Part shown: positions 41,890 through 54,126 of the stretch, in pieces
Position numbering within the stretch: position 1 is the stretch's first letter
Layout: each line of letters begins with the position of its first letter
NCBI GenBank assembly: GCA_029844215.1
Contig: CM056721.1
Location: forward strand, 56,957,815-57,021,814
Source of the DNA: Przewalskia tangutica
Taxonomy: Eukaryota > Streptophyta > Magnoliopsida > Solanales > Solanaceae
Direction: 5' to 3'
Length of the DNA stretch: 64,000 nt
Made by a program: the position numbers and the translations under genes
Notes under the pieces: generated by a model
Seen by the model: the letters and a program-made list of their open reading frames with translations, nothing else
Databases searched by the model: none
Told to the model about the DNA's origin: nothing

Positions 41890-44225
41890 TGTCACGACTC
41901 CGATCGGGCCCCCGATCGTGCCTTACCCGTACCCCCAGTAGGCATACATCAGAGTAACCAGCGGAATATAAAAACAAGACATGAATCAATGAAATGAGAA
42001 AACAGTTTATCTGAGAAAAAGTTGCCTTTCGGCATATATATATACATCAAGATAACGATATATCCCAACTTTACAACAGACTACGCACTTAAGGAAGTAA
42101 ACAACTATGGCGGACAGGGCCCGCCATACCTGAATGTACATAAATCTACAATGACAGGAGATCATACCCAAAAGACAAGCCTCCGAGAAACTGGCTTTCC
42201 CAAAGCAAACTGATCCTCGAGCGGGGATCAACAACAGGAGACTCTACACGCGACATAACGCAAACTCAAGGAGGTCAAGATAACAGTACCAAGTATGTGA
42301 AATCAGAAAGTACTTTAAATGAAATCATATCATTTTCAAACCAATTTTACAAATATGTACGAAACAACTAATGTAATCGCATAGTGCTATAGCATAACCA
42401 AAAGCAAAATATATATAACATAATCTGGTCTTTTTCTAGGCCGCTAATGATCAAGCAAGGCCAATCGCCCATAGTATCATTATGCGAGCCTATTCTCGAA
42501 CCCCGCATCCGCATAGGTCGCACATGCACCGCATGGTATTCTCGTGACGGTAGCTAACCCGCAGATCCTCCTCGACTCGCAGTCCGCATAGTCACATAGA
42601 CCGCGATAGTCACACGCATCGCATGTGGCATTCCTCGCGACGGATAATACACCTTAATGATCAATCTCGAACTCCCGCACTCGCATAGTCACACAGACCG
42701 CGATAGCCGTATAGACCGCATCGAGGGTGGCAAGTCCTCGGCATCATAACAAGTCGGGGTATGTGATATAATAACAAGATACCCGCTTAACGTTTAACAA
42801 CGTAAGCACAACAAGAATAACCCCCTTACACAACATCACAAGACACTAACACACGTAGCATCATAACATGTTTACTTATCAAACCATCTTACTACACTTT
42901 TCAGAAATCAATACAAGACTTTCATAAACAAATAAGTAAACCGTTCCTTTTATCTTTCTTAAGTCGTTATACCTAACATCCCATAAAGCTAGTATAACTC
43001 TTTAAGCTTTTAAAACCAAGTATTACTTTTCTTTCAAAAATGATTCATAACTCTTTTGAAATACTTCAAGATTCTTATTATTTAAAACTCAAGTCAAAAG
43101 GCATCAAAGTAAAACCAAGTTCAGTTAACACACGTACGTCTACCGTACTATTTATATATTTAAAAAATATCATGCTCAAGAGGATAGGAAGAATCACATA
43201 CCTCCTCGGCGAAATCCACCTGCCAAGTCGAATATGTCGCGCGCAGAGTATCAACCTATAATAGTCAAATACGTCTATCAACGTCTAGACTACTCTGTAG
43301 AATATTCTAAGCAGAGGGTTCTTAATTCTACGGAAAAATTGGGCAGCACTTCCCTACCCGTCAAACTACACAAGTCTACTGTAAATACAGTCCTATGTAA
43401 GTACAGTTCAATTCTCTTCTTTTATACCCTCCTTCTATATATCTTATACTACTACAATATGTAATCTCCAATTACAATAGAAGGACAAGATATTTACCTC
43501 GATAAGCCCAAAATTATCCAAGTTTAAATGTCGATCCTGAACAACGTTTAGCTCCTAATTCTGCACGCTCTGATAGCTCCAAGAAACCCTTAGAAGTTTC
43601 CAAACAACTTCTACCTAATACTTCAACCAACTATGAAGATTTCCCTAGGGTTTCGTTTTGTGACTAAAGGATATAAAGTAGTATTTCTGGGCTCTTAGTA
43701 TAGAGGTAACTTGGGAATACTACAAGAGATTTTGGATAAGGTATTTTGGAATAGTAACTATACTTGAAGACAACTTTTCTACCAAGGGGGCTTTTGGACG
43801 AAACAACTAGGAAAGGGGGAAGCTTGACGAAAGCTTACTACAAAGGGAAGGATTTTGTGACTTGGAAGTTGTGTTTGAGGACGAAGAAGTCGTGCACAAG
43901 AGGGGGCTATTGATAGAACCACCAAGGGCCAAGATGAAAACAAATGGAGAGTGTAGATTAGATAGCTTGTGTGAGTGGAGTCTTCCACCAAGTGTCCACC
44001 ACAACCTTGGGACATATGTCCACTACAACATCGGGACATATGTCCCCACAACAACGAGCCATGTGGCCCTCCACTTGCTCAAGAAACCGTCAAACAAGGC
44101 CTCCCCCACTAGCCCAAAAAAACGCCCACTACCTACTCCCACTCACTCAAAGAAAAAATCTTGCAAGACTTGACAATTTTACTTGTAAAAAATCCCACAA
44201 GTTTCGACCAAACATGCCACCTAAG
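41890..44225 (-). mobile_element. LTR fragment I (minus strand, right end missing)
   Basis: It starts TGTCACGACTCC. The left part resembles the B LTR and the right part (43620-44225) resembles H. It contains the R-U5 stem-loop remnants (42100-42240), GCATAG-type repeats, a hairpin (42958-43004) and a weak TATA (CTATTGATAG, 43907-43916). It breaks off after CATGCCACCTAAG, about 200 bp before the LTR end is expected. No gene. Confidence 0.8.
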
Positions 44226-46971
44226 TCAGAAATGAAATCATAATAGTCTATAAGGAAAACAGAGACATGATGATAACCAAACTGACACCACGACGACCAA
44301 ATCAAATCACAAGTCGTGACTCACGCCGAAAAGATCATTACTCAAAGTGGACGATACTGCTGGCTACCCAACGATGTCCAACCCAATAACAAGATAGTAT
44401 CTACCGATACGATAATACTACCGACGATCGGCTCGCATGTCCAAACAAATAACGATAATACTCACCGGACGATACCGCGCTACCCAACGCCGCAAGATGT
44501 CCAAACAAATACGATAATACTCATCGTGGACGATACTGGCTACCCAACGCGGTCAAGATGTCCAAACAAATACCCGATAATACTCATCGCGGACGCATAC
44601 CGCTGGCTACCCAACGTGTCAAGATGTCCAAACCAGACAAGATAACACCCTAATGAAGCATACCCGGGCTACCCAACGTGTCGATATGTCCCAAAGGATC
44701 AATATAGTGGAAGCATACCCGGGCTACCCAACGTGGTCGATATGTCCATCATACCACCCGATATCCTACCTCCGTCGAGACTCAGAGCACAAAGTCAAAC
44801 ACTTGCACAACAACAAAACTATCACCACAAGCACAGCAAGTTACACACAACTCAAAGTACCTTCGCTTAAGTCAACAAACCGGGTTCCAACCCCAAAATA
44901 CTACATTCTTTCCTACCTTCAAAGACCTCTCTTTACGTAGAAACCATACGATACTATCACACGTAGTATCACACACATTCATGTTTAAAACACGTACTTC
45001 AAACACAATTAACATAACGTCAAGTATACCTTTTAAAAGTCCAAGTAATTAACTCCTTTAAGGTCAAGTATTCCTACCTTTAAAACTAAGTCATTTACTT
45101 TTCCTAAGAAAAGTTCGATATTTGAAAACAAGTGATTTATACTTTCAAACTCAAGTTACTTCTCTTTCCAAAATCCAAAGACATTATCCTTTGCAATCCA
45201 TTAAGTTCATTCTTTGAATTTTAAGAAAAGTCAGAACTTATCAATGATTCTCATTTAAGCAAACCATGATCTAGAAATGTAATATCATTTTGTCTTATCT
45301 TAGTTTCTATGCAGATGGAGGTTTCATCGGTTTTAGTATAATCAATTAGTCGAAACCATTTTTATTAGCGCTCAAAAGTGCGTGTTCGATACTTGTTCCC
45401 ACTTTCAAATCCATTTCACATTCTTATGCCGTTATACCTAACTTCCCATAAAGCTAGTATAACTCTTAAGTTTTCAAAACTAAGTATTACTCATTACTCA
45501 CGAATGAGGTTTTACAACTTTTGAATACATTACAAAACTTTCACAATTCTAAGTTAAGTCTCTATCTTACAAGATCAAGTCTCTAACTTCTACCAATCAA
45601 CAACCGTTTTACTCACATAAAGTTGTTATAACTAACTTCCCATAAAGCCATAACCCCTTTATGTTTTAAACCAACCAATTACCACATAAACATTTACGAG
45701 ACCAAGAGGGCTCATTCTTTACACCGAGTGCCCATTACTAACTGATAAGACTTACTACTTTACACATAACGAAGCCCTTTACACTTCATAACAAGTCAAG
45801 ACACAATTTGGAAAATCAATTTCTTTAACACGCACGCCAACCGCACTATATATTTCACAAATAGTCATGTCAAGAGGATATAAGAATCACATACCTCGCG
45901 ACGATTGCCATACAAGCAAAATGCTCCTCAAGACTATCTCCCTTCATAGATATGCTACACGTGTAGTACTTCAATCCTATAAGGCCATAAAGCCTATCAT
46001 TAACTTCTAGTTTCAACGAGAGCAAACCAAGTACAAGGCCCCTTCTACATTCTACTTTAAATTGGACAAGAACTCCTTTGTTTCTATTAACTTGCCACCT
46101 TCACAAGGTCAATCAACAAGGCTACAAGATCCAAATCTAAGCCAACTTAACTATAACAAATTTCAGTGCTCACAAATCTATACAAACTTAACTATAATAA
46201 AATTCAGCTCACAAATCTATTCAAACTTAAATATAATCAGTGCTCACAATCTATACTACTATCACAAGTAAAAACTCAAAACCAAGAGTGGAAACTTTAC
46301 CTTTGAAAAGCCCACAAAGCCCTTTTCTTCCACTTCTTCCGTCAACTCAACCACCGCTTCCCACAAGTTCACCAACACTTTTTCCTTCTTGCCGCCCCAA
46401 CAATCTCCTCAAGGCCGGTTTTCTCAAAAACCTAGAGAAGGGAGAGGGTTTTCTGGGGAGGGTTTGAATGAAATGGCCAAGTCTTCCAAGACTTGGCCCT
46501 AAAATAGGCTTATCGCTGGTATACGAGGACACTTGTCACCCTCCCATAGGCTCCTTATAAAAATATCCTCGATTTTTCTCCTTTACCCAGAAAATCCCGC
46601 TGGCGCTGGCCCGTTCGCACGGCCGCGCGCTAACACTGTAAAATAATTGCACGCTGCATCGCGCACCTCGCATTCGCGCCACAAGGGTCAACACCCGCAC
46701 CAAGATAATCGCGCCGTCTCGTTTCTCCGGCCGCGCCAACTCGAATCAAGTCATCGCTTACTTGATCGCGCCAAACTTGAAACTTCCATAACTTTTGACT
46801 ACGTCCAATCGATTTAACTGGTCAAGGCTGGGACTCCAGATTCAATCTGACACACTAGGCCTTTTAAACACCTTACAATCCTTAACAATTCCAACACTCA
46901 AAGGTAAACTCAAAATCCTTCCAACACATGTTTGCCAACTTATCTATCCTCTAGAATTTACTGGTGTAACA
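44226..46971 (-). mobile_element. J LTR 1 (left end truncated)
   Basis: It begins inside the LTR at CAGAAATGAAATCATAATAG (49310 in LTR 2), so about 430 bp are missing. It ends GGTGTAACA. It holds a minisatellite (44340-44770), the shared block (45250-45410), two hairpins (45431-45470 and 45616-45663) and GC-rich U3 (46590-46745). Confidence 0.85.
44340..44770 (-). repeat. Minisatellite of about 62 bp in J LTR 1
   Basis: The units contain GGCTACCCAACG and GATGTCCAAACAAATACC; six clear copies and one degenerate copy. Eight copies are visible in LTR 2 (49445-49930) and eight in LTR 3 (54690-55165). Confidence 0.85.
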
Positions 46972-47639
46972 TTCTTCCTTAGAAACATTCGTCCCGAATG
47001 TTCCTTCTAAGTCTTCGTAACATACGCGCAGATAGTCTTCACTACTATACCTACCAAAACTCATTTATGCCTCATGGCCATAATATAGAAATCACGATCT
47101 CCAAATTCCACGGAAATCACCTCACGCAAACATCACTATTTTCTCCTCCTCGGTCTAAAGGATACTCTCCTTACTCCTGGCTGCCTTCCTTGTACACTCA
47201 CACCTCTCTAGTACACGCCCACAATCACCATCGCCTGCTTTCTACCACCTGGAGTCACTACTCCAACTCGCCCATCTTACTAATCCACGCCACGAAGCTA
47301 CCACTTCCATCGCAAACTACCCATGGAATCATCACACAAAAACTCCATGTATACCATACACTCCCGACAAGGATTAACAAGAAAGGCTTCTACCCAAGAC
47401 TACTTACATCTAAGGTCTCAATCATATAAATTCTAAGGTTCAAAATTTTTCTCATCCCCAAACTTACCCTCTTTATTAACCATGCTTCCAAATCACATTA
47501 TATACACAAAGCTACCCTAACATAGCACTCAACACATCACCACAACATCAAAGCATACAATACTCTGTAGGTTAAGAACATACCCAGAATTCATTGCTTC
47601 CCTTCTTGTCGTTTCTACTCATGTTCTTTCCTAAGACGA
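46972..47639 (-). other. J internal region 1: PPT side, non-coding
   Basis: A short PPT (TTCTTCCTTAG) and the perfect inverted repeat at 46984-47002 are followed by about 640 bp without a recognisable gene. The part around CTAAGGTCTCAATCAT (47412) is related to the D and K segments beside gag. The 143-aa + strand frame at 46998 is antisense noise. Confidence 0.7.
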
Positions 47640-48697
47640 CGCACAAAGTGAGGAGAATCGCCCACCGATCCCAAGGTCCGAATCTCAACCTCCGCTATCT
47701 CTGGGACAATTCCTTGCAAAATGGCTCTACCGGCCGCATGAAAACATTCTATTAGCACGACACTCCCATCGCGAGCCTACCACAATGGTCACAACGAGGT
47801 AAGGGTGGTCCCATCCGACTAACATCCCCGATCCCCAAAACTCAAACTCGAGCCCCGACCGCTTCCCGAATTTTTCGAACGCCCCGACGATCGAGGTGGA
47901 GCACTGTGATCGGGCGGAGGCGCATAACTAACTCGCCGAGGTCGCCGCCTGGGCGTCACCAAAGGACCACGCCGCCCTACGATTCGTCATTCCGCCGACT
48001 TACGCGTCTCACATCCAAGTGCATGAGCTCGCACGGCAATGTCCATGCCTACCAAGAGCTACCCCGAGCAACTCTCGCCAAATAGTCATCAAGCCCTCGC
48101 GACATACGCGCACTCGCCCTCCATGTCGGCCATTAACGCGGGACGCATCGAGCCAGTGAGTTAAACTCCACGTGTACTTCGAACCGCACGCCTGCTCGCC
48201 TCAACATCAAAAACTGGCTTACCCGAGTCCTCCTCATATCGCGAGGCAAGAAATGTGCAAGAAATGCCTCCGAGAACTCGCCCCCATCTCGCCGGAAGTT
48301 GCATGCCTCCCGACAGCTCCCACGACCAAACTAGCCGATCAGATCACGCACCGATGCGTAATGTGACCACCGACTCGGCTCCGATGCCTCGATCACTCAT
48401 GATCCAGAATCGCTTGATGAACTCCCGCGATCATCCTCGTGCCTCGACCGTAACTCGTGCCACAACCGTAAAGTCCCGCACCTCAAACTATCCGATTCGT
48501 GAACCATCGCGCATCGAATCGCTGGGCCCAAATTATCTCTCGCTTCGCCACAACTCGCCAATAATCGGGCAACTCCTTGTAACCCATTCCTCCGCCTTCC
48601 GCACTGGACCCGAGGCTCAGCATCGTGGTCTCGGATCTGCCGCCGCTTACTGCAGCCTCCTTCGCTTTGCCTTCGCCCCGGTTTTTCGCAGAGGCAT
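47640..48697 (-). pseudogene. J Gag remnant, copy 1
   Basis: Read on the minus strand from the ATG at 48697 (MPLR). The bases at 48160-48260 encode pieces like MRRTRVS-FLMLR, matching the Gag MRRARADRFLLLRQ stretch. A degraded CCHC knuckle (CGR, HFARNC) lies near 47700-47750. No frame is open for more than about 110 residues. Gag would build the particle; nothing after it resembles protease or RT. The second copy is at 52840-53932. Confidence 0.6.
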
Positions 48698-48870
48698 AAT
48701 CGTAAAACGAAACACGCCGTAGGGTCCAACTTACAACATCAAGGCACGATTCGTAATGGTAAGAATAGAAACTAATCCTAAATGTCCAGCAGCCTCGACA
48801 TTATGTGGTGCACAACACATCGATAATCAAGACTTACTTAGACACGGTCAGACACTTTCCGAGGACTAAT

Positions 48871-48882
48871 CGCTCGATACCA
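48871..48882 (-). promoter_or_regulatory. Primer-binding site of J unit 1
   Basis: CGCTCGATACCA next to the LTR 2 start, the same collapsed form as in B and D. Confidence 0.75.
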
Positions 48883-48883
48883 C

Positions 48884-51800
48884 TGCCACGACCAAATCGC
48901 TCGCGATCGTGCCTTACCCGCACCCAAGTAGTCAAACAACATCGTGAGAAAATCGAAATTAAAACTCATACATGATAACCAATGAAAAGAGAAACAAAGC
49001 AACTGCCGTTACCTTTTCTCAAAAATAACTAACACCTAACAGCTATAATCCTCGCCACATCAAGATTTCATGCACTTAAGAATTTTATAACATCTCCGAC
49101 GGACAGTGGCTCCCGCCATACCCCGAATGTACAAAAAGTTCTACAACTTCGGAACTGCATCAAGTGACAAAGTCTCCGGCGAACGGAGCTGAGAATCGAA
49201 CAATGATCCAAAGGGCGCGGATCAACAAGCGATGATCTCAACTCACAAGATGAACGCAGCTTCCGGCGGGTCAAGATAACAAAAATTTAGCACGCGAAAT
49301 AAAAATATCAGAATGAAATCATAATAGTCTATAAGGAAAACAGAGACATGTATGATAACCAAACTACAAAGACACCACGATATACAGCCTACCAAATCAA
49401 ATCACATCAAGTCGTGGACTCACGCCCGAAAGATCATTACTCAAAGTGGACGATACTGCTGGCTACCCAACGTGGTCCAGACGTCCAACCCAATAACAAG
49501 ATAGTACTCACGCGGACGATACCGGCTACCCAACGTCGTGATGTCCCAACCAATAACAAGATAATACCATCGTCACCGGACGATACTGGCTACCCAACTG
49601 GTCGCAAGATGTCCAAACAAATACCCAGATAATACTCATCGGACGATACCGGCTACCCAACGTGTCGCATGTCCAAACAAATACCTGTATAATACTTCAT
49701 CAGGACGATACTCGGGCTACCCAACGCGGTCGGGTGATGTCCAAACAAATACCCAGATAATACTCATCGACGATACCGCGGGCTACCCAACGTGTCATGT
49801 CCAAACCGCTTTACAAGATAACACTCCTAATAAGCATACCCGGGCTACCCAACGGTCGATATGTCCCAAAGGATCAATATAAGGAAGCATACCCGCGGCT
49901 ACCCAACGTGTCGATATGTCCATCATACCACCCGATATCCGCTCCCGTCGAGACTCAGAGCACAAAGTCAAACACTTGCACAACAACAAAACTATCACCA
50001 CAAGCACAGTAAGTTACACACAACTCAAAGCACCTTCGCTTAAGTCGACAAACCGGTTCCAACCCCAAAATACTACATTCTTTCCTACCTTCAAAGACCT
50101 CTCTTACGTAGAAACCATACGATACTATCACACGAGTATCACACACATTCATGTTTAAAACACGACTTCAAACACAATTAACATAACGTCAAGTATACCT
50201 TTAAAAGTCCAAGTAATTAACTCCTTTAAGGTCAAGTATTCTACCTTTTAAAACTAAGTCATTTACTTTTCCCTTAAGAAAAGTTCGATATTTGAAAACA
50301 AGTGATTTATACTTTCAAACTCAAGTTACTTCTCTTTTCCAAAATCCAAGACATTATCCTTTGCAATCCATTAAGTTCATTCTTGGAATTTTAAGAAAAG
50401 TCGAATCATATCAATGATTCTCATTTAAGCACCATGATCTAGAAATGTAATATCATTTTGTCTTATCTTAGTTTCTATGCAGATGGAGGTTTCTACCGGT
50501 TTTAATATAATCAATTAGTCGAAACCATTTCCTTTATTAGCGCACGCGTGTTCGATACTTGTTCCCACTTTCAAATCCATTTCACATTCTTATGCCGTTA
50601 TACCTAACTTCCCATAAAGCTAGTATAACTCTAAGTTTTCAAAACTAAGTATCACTCATTACTCACGAATGAGGTTTTACAACTTTTGAATACATTACAC
50701 AACTTTCACAATTCTAAGTTAAGTCTCTTATCTTACAAGATCAAGTCTCTTAACTTCTACCAATCAACAACCGTTTTTACTCACATAAAGTTGTTATAAT
50801 CGACTTCCCATAAAGCCGTTATAACTCCCTTTATGTTTTAAACCAACCAATTACCACATAAACATTTATGAGACCAAGAGGGCTCATTCTTTAAGCACCG
50901 AAAGTGCCCATTACTAACTGATAAGACTTACTACTCTTACACCTAACGGCCCTTTACACTTCATAACAAGTCAAGACACAATTTGGAAAATCAATTTCTT
51001 TAACACACGCAAGGCCAACCGCACTATATATTTCACAAATAGTCATGTCAAGAGGATAGGAAGAATCACATACCTCGCGACGATTGTCGACACTAAGCAA
51101 AATGCTCCACAAGACTATCTCCTTACAGAATATGTTACACGTAGTACTTCAATCCTATAAGGCCATAAAACGCCTATCAAACTCTAGTTTCGAACGAGTA
51201 AACTAAGTACAAGGCCCTACATTCTACTTGAATCGACGTAACTTCCTTTGTTTCTATTAACTTGCCACCTTCACAAGGCCGAAATCAACAAGGCTACAAG
51301 ATCCAAATCTAAGCCAACTTAACTATAATGTACCTCTGTGCTCACAAATCTATACAAACTTAACTATAATGTACCCTCAGCTCACAAATCTATTCAAACT
51401 CTAAATATAACAATGTCTGTGCTCACAGATCTATACTACTATCACAAGTACTAACTCAAAACCTGCAGAATGGAAACTTTACCTTTAGAAAAGCCCACAA
51501 AAGCCCTTTCCTACCACTTCTTCCACAACTCAATCCACCGCCTCCTACAAGTTCACCAACACTTTTCCTTCTTGCCGCCTCCAACAGCTTCCCTAAGGCC
51601 GTTTCTCAAAACCTGTAGAAGGGAGAGGGTTTTCTCGGGAGGGTTTGAATGAAATGGCCAAGTCTTCCAAGACTTGCCCTAAAATAGGCTTCTATCGCTG
51701 GTCAAAGGATGGAGGGACACTTGTCACCCTCCCATAGGCTCCTTATAAAAATATCCTCGATTTTTCTCCTTACCCGCAGAATCTCGCCGGCTGCCTCGCA

Positions 51801-52176
51801 CGCCACGGCGCTAACACTTCGTAAAATAATTGCACGCTGCACGCGCCATGTGCCCCAGATTCGGCCATGCGCTTCAACACCCGCAGACTCAAGATAACCG
51901 CGCTGCCATCGCTTCTCCTGGCCATGCACGAACTCCCGAATCAAGTCATCGCTTACTGATCAAGCGCCAAACTTGAAACTTCCATAACTTTTGACTGATG
52001 TCCAATCGATTTAACGGTTGTCAAGGCTGGGACCTAGATTCAACTGACTACACACTAGGCCTTTTAAACACCTTACAATCCTTAATAACTGGGGTCCAAT
52101 ACTCAAAGGTAAACTCAAAATCCTTCCAACACATGTTTGCCAACTTATCTATCCTCTAGAATTTACTGGTGTAACA
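48884..52176 (-). mobile_element. J LTR 2 (shared central LTR)
   Basis: About 3293 bp from TGCCACGACC to GGTGTAACA. It serves as 5' LTR of unit 1 and 3' LTR of unit 2. It has minisatellite 49445-49930, shared block 50430-50570, hairpins 50597-50635 and 50784-50835, and GC-rich U3 51780-51940. No gene. Confidence 0.9.
50784..50835 (-). other. Conserved leader hairpin in J LTR 2, second form
   Basis: CATAAAG-TTGTTATAA pairs with TTATAAC-TCCCTTTATG around GACTTCCCATAAAGCCG. The first form in the same LTR (50597-50635) has arms GTTATAC / GTATAAC, so one LTR carries two variants of the structure. Confidence 0.65.
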
Positions 52177-52839
52177 TTCTTCCTCGTAAACATTCGTCCC
52201 GAATGTTCCTTCTAAGTCTTCGAACACACGCGCCGATAGTCTTCACTACTATACCTACCAAAACTCATTTATGCCTCTCATGGCCATAATATAGAAATCA
52301 CGATCTCCAAATTCCAAATTTAACTGAAATCACCTCTAACGCAAACATCACTATTTTCTCCTCCCTCGTTTAAAGGATACTCTCCTTACTCCTACTGCAT
52401 CTTCCTTGTACACTCACACCCTCTCTAGTACACGCCCACAATTCAACATCGCCTGCTTTCTACCACCTCGAGTCACTACCTCCAACTCGCCCATCTTACT
52501 AATCCACGCCATGGAAGCTACCACTTCCATCGCAAACTACCCATGGAATCATCACACAAAACTCCATGTATACCATACACTCCGACAAGGATTAACAAAG
52601 AAGGCTTCTACCCAAGACTACTTTACATCTAAGGTCTCAATCATATAAATTCTAAGGTTCAAAATTTTTCTCATCCCCAACTTACCCTCTTTATTAACCA
52701 TGCTTCCAAATCACATTATATACACAAAGCTACCCAACATAGCACTCAACACATCACCACAACATCAAAGCATACAATACTCTGAGGGTTAAGAACATAC
52801 CAGAATTATTGCTTCACTTCCTTCTTGTCGCTCTACTCA
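52177..52839 (-). other. J internal region 2: PPT side, non-coding
   Basis: PPT remnant TTCTTCCTCG, perfect inverted repeat 52189-52207, then about 630 bp matching internal region 1. No gene recognised. Confidence 0.7.
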
Positions 52840-53932
52840 TGTTCTTTCCGACGACGCACAAAGGAGGAGGTGAATCGCCCACCGATCCCGGGCTGAATCT
52901 CAACCTCCGCGCTATCTCTCGTGGACAATTCCTTGCAAATGTCCACGGCCGCATGTAAAACAGATTCCCTATTAGCACGACACTCCCATCGCGAGCCTAC
53001 CACAATGGTCACAACGAGGTGCGGTGGTCCCATCCGACTAACATCCCCGATCCCCAAAACTCAAACTCGAGCCCCGACCGCCCCGAATTTTTCAACGCCC
53101 CGACGATCGAGGTGGAGCACTGCATCGGGCGGAGGCGCATAACTAACCTCGCCGAGGTCGCCGCCTGGCGTCACCAGCGACCTCGCCGCTTGGCCCTACT
53201 CACGATCTTGGTCATTCCGCCGACTTACGCGCCTCACATCCAAGTGCACGAGCTCGCACGCGCAATGTCCACGCCCGGTCAAGAGCTACTCCCGAGCAAC
53301 TCTCGCCAAATAGTCATCAAGCCCCGTGACATAGCGTGCACTCGCCCTCCATGTCGCCATTAACGCGGACGCATCGAGCTAGTGAGTTAAACTCCACGCC
53401 AGTACTCAACCGCACGCTCGCTCGCTTCAACATCAAAAATCTGTTTACCCGAGTCCTCCTCATCCGCGAGGCAAGAAATGTGCAAGAAATGCCTCCGAGA
53501 ACTCGCCCCATTCGCTGGAAGTGCATGCCCTCCCGACAGCCCCCACGACCAAAACCACGATCGCGTATCACGCACCGATGCGAACTTAGACCACCGACTC
53601 GGTCTCCGATGCCTCGATCACTCATGATCCACAGAATCGCTTGATGAACTCCGCGATCATCCTCGTGCCTCGACCAGAACTCAAGCGCTACAACTCGTAA
53701 AGTCCCGCACTTCAAACTATCCGATCTCGTGAACCATCGTGCATCGAACCGCTGCCCATTTATCTCGTGTTCGCTACAACCTCGCCAATAATCGCCAACT
53801 CCTTGTAACCCATCTCTCTCGCCCCACCGCGGATCGAGGCTCGTGCATCGTGGGTCTCAGAGACTGCCGCCGCTTTACTCGCAGCCTCCTCTCGCCGCTT
53901 TGCCTCTTCGGCCGCCGCCTTCGCAGAGGCAT
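52840..53932 (-). pseudogene. J Gag remnant, copy 2
   Basis: The minus-strand start is ATG at 53932 (MPLRRRRPKRQ) or, in another register, an alanine-rich stretch ASAKAAAEEAKRREEAASKA that looks like a coiled coil. A 132-residue frame (53317-53715) carries FLASRMRRTRVNRFLMLKRA and VEFNSLARCV, clear matches to the Gag core. A CCHC knuckle (CFTCGRGHF, then RNCP after a one-base slip) lies near 52925-52970. Several frame changes; no protease or RT. Confidence 0.72.
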
Positions 53933-54126
53933 AATCGTAAAAACGAAACACGCTGCAGGGTCCAACTTACAACACACCTCTAAGGCACGATCTCGTAATG
54001 AGAAGAATAGAAACTAATCCTAAATGTCTCAGCCTCCGATTATAGATGGTGCACAACACATCGATAATCAAGACTCTACTTAGACACGGTCAGACACTTT
54101 CCGAGGACAACCTGCTCGATACTACT

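Noticed and set aside
46998..47429. 143-residue + strand frame in J internal region
   Set aside because: Antisense to the element, low complexity in H/S/T, and not preserved in the second J unit (the copy at 52406 keeps only 80 residues).
49445..49930. Regularly spaced repeats resembling a CRISPR array
   Set aside because: The units are about 62 bp, tandem, with no unique spacers, and lie in a retrotransposon LTR in all three J copies.
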